Source of the DNA: Bacteroidota bacterium
Lineage (GTDB): Bacteria; Bacteroidota; Bacteroidia; Chitinophagales; BACL12
NCBI GenBank assembly: GCA_016718035.1
Contig: JADKEK010000006.1
Location: 317,891-381,890 of the forward strand
Length of the DNA stretch: 64,000 nt
Reading direction: 5' to 3'
This document shows positions 48,219 to 58,500 of this stretch, one piece after another. Under the pieces are notes generated by a model. That model saw only the letters and a program-made list of their open reading frames with translations, made no database searches and was not told where the DNA came from. The translations under genes and the position numbers were made by a program. Each line of letters opens with the position of its first letter. The stretch's first letter is position 1.

Positions 48219-49082
48219 ATGTTAAACAAACTTCGTAATTCAAGGATTGTAAAGTGCATCGTAATGCTTACCGGATTTTTTGTTGTATTCGATGTATTTA
48301 CCATAACTAAATTATTTGCATTAACATCAGGACCTTCGCAACCAGAATTTACTGGATTTTCTAATGTAACTTCAAATAATTTGGTAAATCCCTTCACCGG
48401 AGATTTTTCCTATTCTATTCCTATGCTAGAAATTGGTGGTATTCCTTTAGGCTTAACATACAACGCCGGCGTTGGAATGGATGAAGAAGCCAGTTGGGTT
48501 GGTTTAGGTTGGAGTTTTAATCCAGGATCTATTTCGCGTGACGTTAGGGGGCTACCTGACGATTTTAATGGAGAAAATATTATTAGCAATATAAATTTAA
48601 AACCGAATACAACTTATGGTGTTACCCTTGGTGCTGAACTTGAATTATTTGGGCTTACTAATAAAAAGAAAAGTAGTGATACAATTGGCAGTTTTAACTT
48701 GGGTGCAAATTGGTCTTTTATATATAATAATTACACTGGTTTTGATGTGCAATCAAGTATTTCCCCTTCTATTTCTAGTGCAATTTCCAGCAAATTACCT
48801 TTAAGTGCTTCTTTATCCACTTCAATTGGAAGCAAGTCTGATGGCAGTGTTTCCGATATTTCAATTAGCCCGCAAATCACATTTACTAGGAATGCAACTC
48901 GGGCAGAAGAAAATGGTAAAAATAATACCAGTCTAGGTTTAACTTTTAATTCAAGGAAAGGGTTTCAAGGTTTAACGTTAACAGCAATTATTCCGAAACA
49001 CGAACTTCTGCTACTGATGTATCTTTTAAATACCAAGCTACTAGGGAAATATGTCGCGTTCCTCAACTGTGTTGCCGCCTAA
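48219..49082 (+). CDS. Giant Rhs-related protein, N-terminal piece
   Basis: This 287-codon frame is the start of a gene that runs to 54812. It has an N-terminal hydrophobic signal (IVMLTGFFVVFDVFTITKLFA) and the strongly conserved Bacteroidota Rhs entry NPFTGDFSYSIPMLEIGG followed by GVGMDEEASWVGLGW and NPGSISRDVRGLPDDF. After about 48985 the right frame is lost: other frames encode RTSATDVSFKYQATRE and later KLGITAFGLDG, which continue the protein. At least three single-base repairs are needed before 49200. Confidence 0.82.
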   Translation: MLNKLRNSRIVKCIVMLTGFFVVFDVFTITKLFALTSGPSQPEFTGFSNVTSNNLVNPFTGDFSYSIPMLEIGGIPLGLTYNAGVGMDEEASWVGLGWSFNPGSISRDVRGLPDDFNGENIISNINLKPNTTYGVTLGAELELFGLTNKKKSSDTIGSFNLGANWSFIYNNYTGFDVQSSISPSISSAISSKLPLSASLSTSIGSKSDGSVSDISISPQITFTRNATRAEENGKNNTSLGLTFNSRKGFQGLTLTAIIPKHELLLLMYLLNTKLLGKYVAFLNCVAA

Positions 49083-49171
49083 TCGCACCTATAAACCAAG
49101 CAATACCAACGATTTTACAAATAACTCATTCACATTTAACGGTAAATTAGGGATTACGGCATTTGGTTTAG

Positions 49172-49718
49172 ATGGGCATTGCCAGTATTACTGGATTCAT
49201 GTCTAATCAAAGACTTGAGCAATCGCAAAAAAAATCTAGTAATCCAGCCTTTGGTTATTTATACTTGAGGGAACCGGGTAATGAAAATTTATTGGATTTT
49301 AACCGTGAGCAGGACGGTTCACTTGAACCAACAACAAAAAATTTGGCACCGGGATTTCTGACTTATGATGTTTATTCAGTAAGTGGCCCGGGAATGTCAG
49401 GGTGTGTTTCGACCATACCGAAATGAAGTCGGATATATCTCAGATCCTGTAAGCGAATTTCACAGCACATCCGGATCCGCAGGACTGGAATTTGCCGGAG
49501 GTTGGGCAGTTAGCCCCGGGGTAGACGTTAGTGTTACTAAAGTAACATCTAATTCTGGCGCATGGACAGAACAAAATGCAGTTGATGATTATACGCACTA
49601 TAACTCTGCATACGAAATCAATAAGTTTAGAGAACGTTCTTATTTTGCTTATGTTGGCGATAATGGAGCTGAAAATAATGAAGAAAAAAGGCGTTACCTC
49701 TTTCGAACTGGCTGTTGA
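49172..49718 (+). CDS. Giant Rhs-related protein, second piece (two overlapping frames)
   Basis: Frames 49172-49426 and 49383-49718 carry the next part: NPAFGYLYLREPGNENLLDF, LAPGFLTYDVYSVSGPGMSG, then FRPYRNEVGYISDPV and AYEINKFRERSYFAYVGDNG. Both belong to the same protein as 48219-49082 and 49576-51090; the frame changes near 49402 and again near 49690, where one base is missing in each case. Confidence 0.75.
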
Positions 49719-51090
49719 TGAAAAAAATGCTTCTTTAAAAAGTAATTTTTTAAATGTTGAGAATAGTAACAAATATTTTGATGGCCCTATTATAAGAGAA
49801 AATCGAGTTGCAAGAAAAAACGAAATTACTTATTTAACTAAAAAACAAATATCAGATTATAAACCTTACAGACAACCATACCTTTCTACTTCTGCTCTAG
49901 ATCATCATATTGCGGAAATTACTGTTACTTCAGTTGATGGAACCAGATATATATATGGATTGGCTACATATAATACCGAACAAAAAGAAGTAACATTTTC
50001 AGTTGGAAGAGCTAAACACAGTGATCCTAAAATTGAAACCGATGCCAATGGATTTGTATTATATAATAGTGAACAAAACTCACCCAATAATGAAACTGGT
50101 TTAGACTGGTATTATCAATCAACGGAAACACCTGCCTATGCAACAGCTTATTTGCTAACTGAAGTTTTATCGCCTGATTATGTGGATAGATCAAATAATG
50201 GGCCTAGTCCTGATGATTTGGGCACATATGTTAAATATGTATATGGAGAATTTGATGAGGTGACTAACTCCTATACGGCAAATATTAAAACTTATAAATG
50301 GAGAACGCCATTGCCTTTGAATAAAGCTGCATACAACGAAGGAATATTCAATAATGCCAGTGATGATAAAGGAAATTATACCTATGGTGTTAAGGAAGTT
50401 TGGTATATCTCATCAATTGAAACTAAAGACCAACTAGTAGAATTTTATACTTCTGAGCGTTTGGATGGTATGGGTGTTATCGGCGAAAATGGTGAAGTAG
50501 GTGGAGAGCATTTGCAAAAATTAGATTCATTATCGTTGTTTTCGTTAATAGATGTACAGCGAGGTAATGCTTATGGTTATGATGCAGTTCCAATAAAAAC
50601 TGTACACTTGGAATATGATTATTCACTTTGTAAAAATGTTTTGAATAATTTAAGTGCTGGCTCTGATAATGGAAAGTTAGCTTTAAAAAAGGTGTATTTT
50701 ACTTTTAATGGTTCCCGTAAAGCTAGGTTTAACCCATTTTCGTTTGAATATTCAAATTGTAACCCTGATTATGATATTCAGGCATATAATAGATGGGGGA
50801 CTTTTAAACCAAATAACGATGGAGGAAGTTTACAAGACCAGAATAAATATTTTCCTTATGTAGACCAAAACACAATTGACTCTTCAAATGTATGGGCAAG
50901 TGCATGGAATATCGTAGCCATTAATTTGCCTTCTGGAGGTAGAATCAGTATTGAATACGAAAGTGATGATTATGCTTATGTACAGGATAAACCAGCAGCT
51001 CAAATGTTCAAAGTGTTAGGAGCTACAGATAATATTACAAACGAGTTTAAATCAATTTTATATGCCAAAGACACGATTAGAATTGTATAA
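49576..51090 (+). CDS. Giant Rhs-related protein, third piece
   Basis: The real coding part of this frame starts near 49695 (VTSFELAVDEKNASLKSNF); the codons before it are shadow. It has a beta-rich pattern typical of the Rhs shell, with TSVDGTRYIYGLATYNTEQK and NIVAINLPSGGRISIEYESD. The last codon before the stop at 51090 is followed by the next frame: adding one base near 51085 gives DTIRICIIFDLGENYFI. Confidence 0.82.
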   Translation: MQLMIIRTITLHTKSISLENVLILLMLAIMELKIMKKKGVTSFELAVDEKNASLKSNFLNVENSNKYFDGPIIRENRVARKNEITYLTKKQISDYKPYRQPYLSTSALDHHIAEITVTSVDGTRYIYGLATYNTEQKEVTFSVGRAKHSDPKIETDANGFVLYNSEQNSPNNETGLDWYYQSTETPAYATAYLLTEVLSPDYVDRSNNGPSPDDLGTYVKYVYGEFDEVTNSYTANIKTYKWRTPLPLNKAAYNEGIFNNASDDKGNYTYGVKEVWYISSIETKDQLVEFYTSERLDGMGVIGENGEVGGEHLQKLDSLSLFSLIDVQRGNAYGYDAVPIKTVHLEYDYSLCKNVLNNLSAGSDNGKLALKKVYFTFNGSRKARFNPFSFEYSNCNPDYDIQAYNRWGTFKPNNDGGSLQDQNKYFPYVDQNTIDSSNVWASAWNIVAINLPSGGRISIEYESDDYAYVQDKPAAQMFKVLGATDNITNEFKSILYAKDTIRIV

Positions 51091-51098
51091 TTTTTGAT

Positions 51099-54000
51099 TT
51101 GGGTGAAAACTATTTTATACCCGATTCATACAATACAACTCAAGAAGAATCAATAATTCGAACAAATTTTATTACAGGTAGTAAGGGTGATTTTAATGGC
51201 TATAACGGAATAATAAATAACTTGTATTTTAATTTTTATTTAAATTCCAATGACAGACTTGGTGATGAAGCAGCTTTTGAAATGATAAATGGTTATGCAT
51301 ATATCGACAACACCATTTCGAATTACGCAGGTGTATTACCTGCTGAAGACGGTTATTATAAAAAAGCATTTATTAAACTTAAGAATGATGTACTTAAGGA
51401 TAAAGATAAATCCAAGTATGATGTTCATCCAATTACAAAAGCAGGATTTCAATTCACAAAAGAAAACGCTTCCTATTATATCAGCAACCAAGAGCCTCCT
51501 GGTATGGCTGATTTCGAATCGGTAATGGAAGCGCTAGCTGACCTTTTTACATTTGGAGCAACGGATGGATTATTTAACCCCAATACCTATATGGTAGATA
51601 AAGGCTTCTGCAAACATTTTGTGCCAGAAAATTCCTGGATTAGATTGTTAAATCCTGATGGCCACAAATTAGGTGGAGGCCACAGGGTCAAATCCATAAA
51701 ATTATATGACAACTGGAACGAATTGACAAGAAACGCTGAGGAATCTACCTATTATGGAACCAATTATTCATATTTAAATACGGATGGAACAAGCGCTGGA
51801 GTTGCAGCCTATGAACCATCCTTTGGAGCTGATGAAAATATTTTACGCAGACCAGAACGATATGATTCGGATGAAACGAAGAAGTATCAATATATCAAAT
51901 ATAAAATTAGACCATTTGGAGAAACCTTTTACCCTGCACCAACTGTAGGCTATTCAAGGGTAACTGTATCTAATATACAATGGGATAATGTGTACTCAAC
52001 TAGTACCGGCAGCATAGTAAATGAATTCTATACGGCATACGATTTCCCAACAATTGTCAACAACTCTACAATTAAATTAAAAGAGCATAAGCCTGATCCG
52101 GTTTTCAGTATCTTTTCTTTGAAGGTGGTAAATAAGTATACAGCTTCTCAGGGTTACGTTATTGAATTAAACGATATGCATGGTAAAATTAAATCGGTTG
52201 CCAACTTGAATAATAAAGGGGAATTAATTTCCAAAACAACTTATAATTATAAACATGATCCCGATAATCCAAAAAGGCTTAAAAATATTGTAGATGTTAT
52301 GGATAATAAGGGTAAAATTACTGATGGAGAAGTAGGCGTTACTTACGATGTTGTTGCTGATTTCAGGCAAAATTTTCATTCATCTTTAGGCACTGCTGCT
52401 CAGTATAATACAGACGCTTTTCTCGCAGCAATAATTCCTGTAATGACCTTCACCTTGTTTGTCAATACCGATTTCTCAGAACAAACGGTAAGAACTTCTA
52501 CTATAACTAAGGTCGTTTACAGAACTGGTTTAATAGAGTCGGTTACAATGTTCGATAAAGGTGCTTCAATAACCACAAATAATGAAATTTACGATGCAGA
52601 AACCGGTAATGTGTTAATGACCTCTGCTCCAAATGAATTTGGTGATCGTTATTTTTCCACAACAATTCCTGCGTATTGGTATTACGCAAATATGGGGCCT
52701 ACATATCAAAATAGTAAGTTTAAATTTTCAGATGGTTTTGAAGATGTTTTTAATTGGTCCACAGGTAAATTAACAACAGATTTTAATGAGTATTTTGCAC
52801 CTGGTGATGAAGTTGCAATTAAAACTTATTATGATGCAGCAGGAACGGTTGCATTGAATAATATTTATTGTTGGGTTTATCAAACTTCCGCTGGAGATAA
52901 ATATTTTATTGACCAATTTGGGAATCCACCCATTATTGAAGGTGCTTACGTTACTGGAATGGTTTTTCGATCAGGCTATAAAAATTTGAGCAACCAGGGA
53001 GGTATGCAATTGGTTACAAGGAAAAAACCTGTAAGGGGAGACTCCTTGTATGTTGATGAAACTTATAAGGTAATTTCTGCCTCAGCTTCAACTTATAGCG
53101 ATGTTTGGCAGACATTCTGCAACTATGATGAAGGTGAAGAAACAATCGATTGTATTTGTAATTCATTGCCAACACCTGAAGCCGATGATCTAGCGCAAGT
53201 GATTTCAGGATTAATAGATAATTCGAGTTTTTATGATGGCGGTAACTATTTGTTGCATGATGGCGGTGATTATGTTAATAATTTCACCCCCGAATTAGGT
53301 GAGTTTTTAGTCAACAATGATTGTGGTATCAATATGTTGTTACCCGACAAGATCTTTTTTAAAAGGACTATGGTTGATGTAGCAAATAACCAAATCAAAT
53401 TAGAGCTTTTTAAGACTTCAGACAATTTTCATACATCTATTAGTTGTTGCGGGAATACGAACATTTATTTTGACGGAATTGATACAACAGAAGTAAGATC
53501 ATTGTTGGAAAATGATAAAATATATTCTGTAACGCATAGGGTATACAATAATGCAGCTGATCCGTGCAGCTCCGCCGACACTTTAGAGCTCAATATTTGT
53601 TACCCTACTGATTATGACGAAGGAACTGAGACGTATTCTGATTATTTTGATACCATTACCGCTTTTGTTACATCTTCATGTTTTGACTTGATGTATTGTT
53701 ATGAGCAAGTTTTGCCAGGTGCATTTTGTACAGGTACAGATGGGGACCAAGTTAACCCATATACACTTGGTATATTAGGTTCATGGAAACCACTTTCTAC
53801 TTATGCTTATCTAACAAATCGAACACCTGAATCTGGAGTAGACCCCGATATTAGAAGAGATGGAGGTTATAAAAAATTTTCGCCATTCTATACCTATAAT
53901 GGATTTACTTGGGTTGTTGATCAAGAGGATTGGCAATGGACTGAAAAGGCAATGCTTAAAAGTCCTTATACAGACTTAGTTGAATCACAAAATGCTTTAT

Positions 54001-54812
54001 TCATTCCATCTGCTGTAAACTTTGGCTATTCATACCTATTGCCGGAAATTTCTGCGGTAAATGCCCATTACCAGGAAATTGGTTTTGAAAGTTTTGAAAC
54101 TGATGAAGGTTTTTCGATTTATGATAAACCATGTAATGTGCAACATTTTAATTGGGAAATAGCCCCAGGTTATCTTGTCCGAAAATTTGCGCATACAGGT
54201 TCATTTAGTTTGGCTTTGTCCGAAGAAGACAGTATTTTATTTACAACAGATTTAAGCTCACTTTTAAGAACCAGAAACACCTTCGAAATGCCATTTAATT
54301 TAGAAGATACTGTAGACTGTTTACCTCCATTTGCACCAATAAAACATGCTAGTACAGATGTTGAATACTTGCTCACTTATTGGGTCAAAAGGGATATTGG
54401 CCCACAAAAATTTGACTTTGCCGATAACGTTGATTTGAGCGTGCTATTAGGTCCCACAGAACTTAGTATTATTTCGCAAAAATCATCAGGAATAATTGAA
54501 GGATGGCAGCGTGTAGAATATAAATTTAATATTCCGGCAGGTAGTGTAGGTAGTTTAACAATAAAAGTTAATAATACCGGCAGGTCAGCATTGTATGTTG
54601 ATGATATAAAAATTCAACCAGCGCTTGCCGTAGCAAAAGCATTTGTTTATGACTACCGAACACATTGGTTAATGGCCGAATTGGATGAAAATCATTTTGC
54701 AACATTTTATGAATATGATGAAGAAGGACAGTTGGTCAGGGTTAAAAAAGAAACAGAACGAGGAATTTTAACCGTTCAGGAAAACAGGAAATTTATTAAA
54801 AAAGTTGAATGA
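51099..54812 (+). CDS. Giant Rhs-related protein, C-terminal piece
   Basis: This frame of 1,237 codons is the rest of the giant protein; the TTG at 51099 is not a true start. The whole gene (48219-54812) would give about 2,198 residues. It contains YKYHD-like shell repeats (KTTYNYKHDPDNPKRLKNIV), a cysteine-rich central part and, near the C-terminus, a lectin-like segment (GWQRVEYKFNIPAGSVG to SALYVDDIKIQPA) followed by YDYRTHWLMAELDENHFATF, a last YD-type repeat. It has no DPFG core or toxin tip, so it is a partner of the toxin-bearing Rhs rather than a toxin itself. It overlaps the next gene by 4 bp. Confidence 0.85.
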   Translation: MGENYFIPDSYNTTQEESIIRTNFITGSKGDFNGYNGIINNLYFNFYLNSNDRLGDEAAFEMINGYAYIDNTISNYAGVLPAEDGYYKKAFIKLKNDVLKDKDKSKYDVHPITKAGFQFTKENASYYISNQEPPGMADFESVMEALADLFTFGATDGLFNPNTYMVDKGFCKHFVPENSWIRLLNPDGHKLGGGHRVKSIKLYDNWNELTRNAEESTYYGTNYSYLNTDGTSAGVAAYEPSFGADENILRRPERYDSDETKKYQYIKYKIRPFGETFYPAPTVGYSRVTVSNIQWDNVYSTSTGSIVNEFYTAYDFPTIVNNSTIKLKEHKPDPVFSIFSLKVVNKYTASQGYVIELNDMHGKIKSVANLNNKGELISKTTYNYKHDPDNPKRLKNIVDVMDNKGKITDGEVGVTYDVVADFRQNFHSSLGTAAQYNTDAFLAAIIPVMTFTLFVNTDFSEQTVRTSTITKVVYRTGLIESVTMFDKGASITTNNEIYDAETGNVLMTSAPNEFGDRYFSTTIPAYWYYANMGPTYQNSKFKFSDGFEDVFNWSTGKLTTDFNEYFAPGDEVAIKTYYDAAGTVALNNIYCWVYQTSAGDKYFIDQFGNPPIIEGAYVTGMVFRSGYKNLSNQGGMQLVTRKKPVRGDSLYVDETYKVISASASTYSDVWQTFCNYDEGEETIDCICNSLPTPEADDLAQVISGLIDNSSFYDGGNYLLHDGGDYVNNFTPELGEFLVNNDCGINMLLPDKIFFKRTMVDVANNQIKLELFKTSDNFHTSISCCGNTNIYFDGIDTTEVRSLLENDKIYSVTHRVYNNAADPCSSADTLELNICYPTDYDEGTETYSDYFDTITAFVTSSCFDLMYCYEQVLPGAFCTGTDGDQVNPYTLGILGSWKPLSTYAYLTNRTPESGVDPDIRRDGGYKKFSPFYTYNGFTWVVDQEDWQWTEKAMLKSPYTDLVESQNALFIPSAVNFGYSYLLPEISAVNAHYQEIGFESFETDEGFSIYDKPCNVQHFNWEIAPGYLVRKFAHTGSFSLALSEEDSILFTTDLSSLLRTRNTFEMPFNLEDTVDCLPPFAPIKHASTDVEYLLTYWVKRDIGPQKFDFADNVDLSVLLGPTELSIISQKSSGIIEGWQRVEYKFNIPAGSVGSLTIKVNNTGRSALYVDDIKIQPALAVAKAFVYDYRTHWLMAELDENHFATFYEYDEEGQLVRVKKETERGILTVQENRKFIKKVE

Positions 54813-55495
54813 TGAAAACAAAATTATTTTATCTGTTGGTGTTTTTACACGAAGCTTTGTTTGGGCAATTAGTGCCCGATGATATTTCGCGTATGAAAAA
54901 TAAAATGGAATCAATGACCAATTATAGTTGCGATATCCAATATAAATTATATTCGAGAACAATTGCTTCATCTCCTATTGAAGTTAAATCGGGTTTTTTA
55001 TTACATAACAACCAAAATAGCCTATTTGAAATTGGCGAATTAATTACAATTAATACCTCAAAATATTTAATCAAAGTTGACACCATTCAAAAAATAATCA
55101 GTGTTGCGAACGCTAATAGACAGCAACCAAATGATTTTGACCTCAATAAGTATCTTGAAGGTAATTTTGATATTGAATTTGAGGGTGCCTATAATACAAA
55201 TAAAGTATATCGTTACAAACCTCAGCAATTGAGCACGTTACAGTATTTGAATATTTATATTGACACGGCCACTTTTTTGTTGAATAAAATCGTATTATTT
55301 TATAATTTGCCAAATGTTGAAAGTAGTAATGGGGTTTCTTTTTCATCACCAGTTATTGAAATTACTTATTCCAATTATGTCCAAAATAGAGTAACAGAAA
55401 GCATGGTTGACGAGGAAAATTATTTACATTTTAAAGAAGACGAAATAACACCTTCGGGACGATATTCGAACTATCAAATTTATAAATTATTTTAA
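54809..55495 (+). CDS. Secreted protein of the Rhs operon, LolA-like
   Basis: This is a 228-residue exported protein with a signal peptide ending near LFGQ. The sequence after it (DISRMKNKMESMTNYSCDIQ, then YLIKVDTIQKIISV) has the alternating strands and late helices of a half-barrel like LolA or related carrier proteins; that likeness is tentative. Its ATG overlaps the stop of the giant Rhs-related gene (ATGA) and it ends 10 bp before the next giant gene. The position between two giant surface proteins suggests a role in their maturation. Confidence 0.75.
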   Translation: MMKTKLFYLLVFLHEALFGQLVPDDISRMKNKMESMTNYSCDIQYKLYSRTIASSPIEVKSGFLLHNNQNSLFEIGELITINTSKYLIKVDTIQKIISVANANRQQPNDFDLNKYLEGNFDIEFEGAYNTNKVYRYKPQQLSTLQYLNIYIDTATFLLNKIVLFYNLPNVESSNGVSFSSPVIEITYSNYVQNRVTESMVDEENYLHFKEDEITPSGRYSNYQIYKLF

Positions 55496-55505
55496 AGGAA
55501 TTGTT

Positions 55506-58500
55506 ATGGGTAAAATTAATTTATACCATGAACTAAAATCAATTAAATGGTTTAGTTTTTTATTATTGACCTGTAATTTGGTTGTTGTACAACATGCTAA
55601 ATGTCAAACAGTTGATGCAGTAGCCTACAAATATCTGTACCAATTTACTACTTCAGGCTCGGGTCAGTCCATTACCGTCGCCGACAATTCAGGTACAAGT
55701 GCCTACTTTACAGATGCTGTAAATTTTACTGATGTAGCAGTGAATAATTATATAAAATTAGATTTTGACCCTGATGTTCATTATTATATTTCCGGCACAA
55801 CTTTAAAAACTTATATCGCACAGATTGAATTAAAGAAATATGCATTAAATGCTGACTCCTCAGCTTATAACACGGCAGTAGGTGACACTATTTTGCTAAA
55901 AGTAACCTATGACCCAAAAAATAAAAGTATATATCAAGATAAACAAGAATTTTGGTTTGATAACAACTATAAAGTAAAGGCAACCTTGTTGTCTGTTAAG
56001 AACGAAGTTGGAACTTCATATACATTGTCAGGATTACCTCAAAGTTTGCGATTGGAAGCAGGAATTAACATCGAACGATATTTTGATTTTGATCCGGAGG
56101 AAATTTCTTCAACGCTTGAAGTAAGCTACGATACATCAATTAACCATTTAATAATTCAAAATTTTGCAATCGATGGCGCACTGGCATACGATATTGAATG
56201 GACTTATGTTAATGATTATAAGGGTAATGCACTCGAGGAACATTTAACTGAATCGCAAGCGCAATTTTATTTTCATAACAACAGCACCCGAATTCAAGTT
56301 AACAGCGATGAACCTATCGCTATACCTGCAATATTTGACAGGGGTTGGGTTGTTTTTAGGGTTCGGGCATTGGCAAAAGATACATCGGATTTCGAAAAGT
56401 GGTATCACGGTGAATGGAGCATTCTGGATTATTATGATAAAAATAATTATGACGCTGATAGTTTACCTGACTATGATAATATTGCTTCAATTGAAAACCC
56501 AAATGCCTTTATTTATATTAGCGATACAAGTTCGACCAACCTTAAACCTGTTCATGAATGGGGGAAAAACTGGTCCTATCAATGTACTTATGCAGAGGAA
56601 GGCAAAATGAAACACGTGGTAAGTTATTTTGACGGAGTAATGTTTAATAGACAAAATGTTACGCAAAATAATACTGATGACGTTGCCTTAGTTGGTGAAA
56701 CTATATATGATCACCAAGGAAGGCCTGCTATGCAAATATTACCTGTGCCGGTCACCACAAGTGAAATTAAATATTATCCTAATTTTAATAAAGCAGATAG
56801 TTTAGGTTTTACGCCAAAGTATAATAAAACCCATTTTGATTTAGATTTGACTGATTGCTCAATAGAAGTATTGCCCATGTCAGAAAGTACGGGGGCATCA
56901 AACTATTACTCTCCTTCAAATGCAGAACACTCATTGCAAAATGCATACATTCCGGATGCTGAAAATTATCCATTCGTTATAACAAGATGGGAGCCTGATA
57001 ATTCAGGTCGTGTCAGCATGCAAAGTGGTGTTGGGAAAACGCATAAAATTGATTCATCATATACCACTAGGTATATTTATGAAAAACCATTGCAGGAGGA
57101 GCTAGATTTGATTTTCGGGGCTAACGTCGGCAATATGTCTTACTATAATAAATCGTCTATTATTGATCCGAATGGGCAAGTAAGTGTAAGCTACACTGAT
57201 GCGAAAGGTCAAGTTATAGCAACTGCGTTGGCTGGTGCTGTGCCAGAAAATATGACTGCATTAACAACTGATGATTTAACTGAAACTCTCTATGATGAAC
57301 ATAGAGCTGATTTTGAAGCAGATTTACTTGGAATTTCCGATTCGTTGCCACATGGTGCTAATAATTATTATAATGGTGAATTGAATTCCTATACGCTTAA
57401 CTATCCATTTTTTGTGCCTGAAAATGATCTGGATTATCACTACATATATACTGTAAATGATATTAATTTTTCCGATTCTTGCCTTGATGAAATTTGTTTA
57501 GATTGTGTGTATGATTTGACAATTGGGCTGACCAATGAATGCGGAGACCAGATGCTCAATAACGAAGGTAATCCTTTTAAACTGCAAATTGGTGACATGC
57601 CATCAAATTCAAATTTGGATAGTGCACTTTCTTGTTTGTCTACCGATTCGGTAAATACACAATTAACTGATGATGCTATTTTTAATGTGGTATTGGATCA
57701 GGGTAATTATATGTTATCGAAAACATTAACACTTAACCAGGAAGCTTTGGATTTTTATGCGCAAATGTATGTTGATACTGCAAGCTGCTTGTTAACGTTA
57801 GAGGATTTTATCGATAGCGCAATGGCTGATTTAGACACAACCGGGTGTTACTTAGATTGTGATTATTGTGATAGTATAAGAGAACTTAGTGTTGAAGAAT
57901 ATATCAGTGCAAACATGGACAGTGCCGGATCTAGTGACGACACACTTATGTGGAAAGAAATGTATTATAGTAATATTCAACAATGCGAAATTTTATGCGA
58001 AATTGGCGTTGGTAATGATCCTTGTTTTGCAGGATACATGATGATGCTGCAAGATATGTCGCCGGGAGGACAATATGCTGAACTATATAACCCGGCAACA
58101 GGTGAAATTGATGTTGATTACTTCGCACTTTCTGTGCTAAATGAATCAAATATTTTGCAGGTTAGAGCAGTTGATGCTATTGAGTATGAACCAAATTGGA
58201 GAAATCCGAAGTTTAAAAATAATGCAGGTGACTGGATAAGTGGCTATTATGATGAAAACGGAACAACAAGAGCAATTATATATCCAATTGATACCGGGTT
58301 AGGGTACTATCCTGAATCAATTGATGGTATTGGACATTATACTGCAGACGGAATTAGGTTTATTTACCCTGAAGAAATTAAATATGTCCAGGATTTTGTA
58401 TCACTTTTTCAACCTTCTTGGGCTAGCTCCTTAATTATTTACCATCCCGAATATTTCTATTACCAATATTGCGCCGAGGATAGTTACGATTGTTTTGCAA

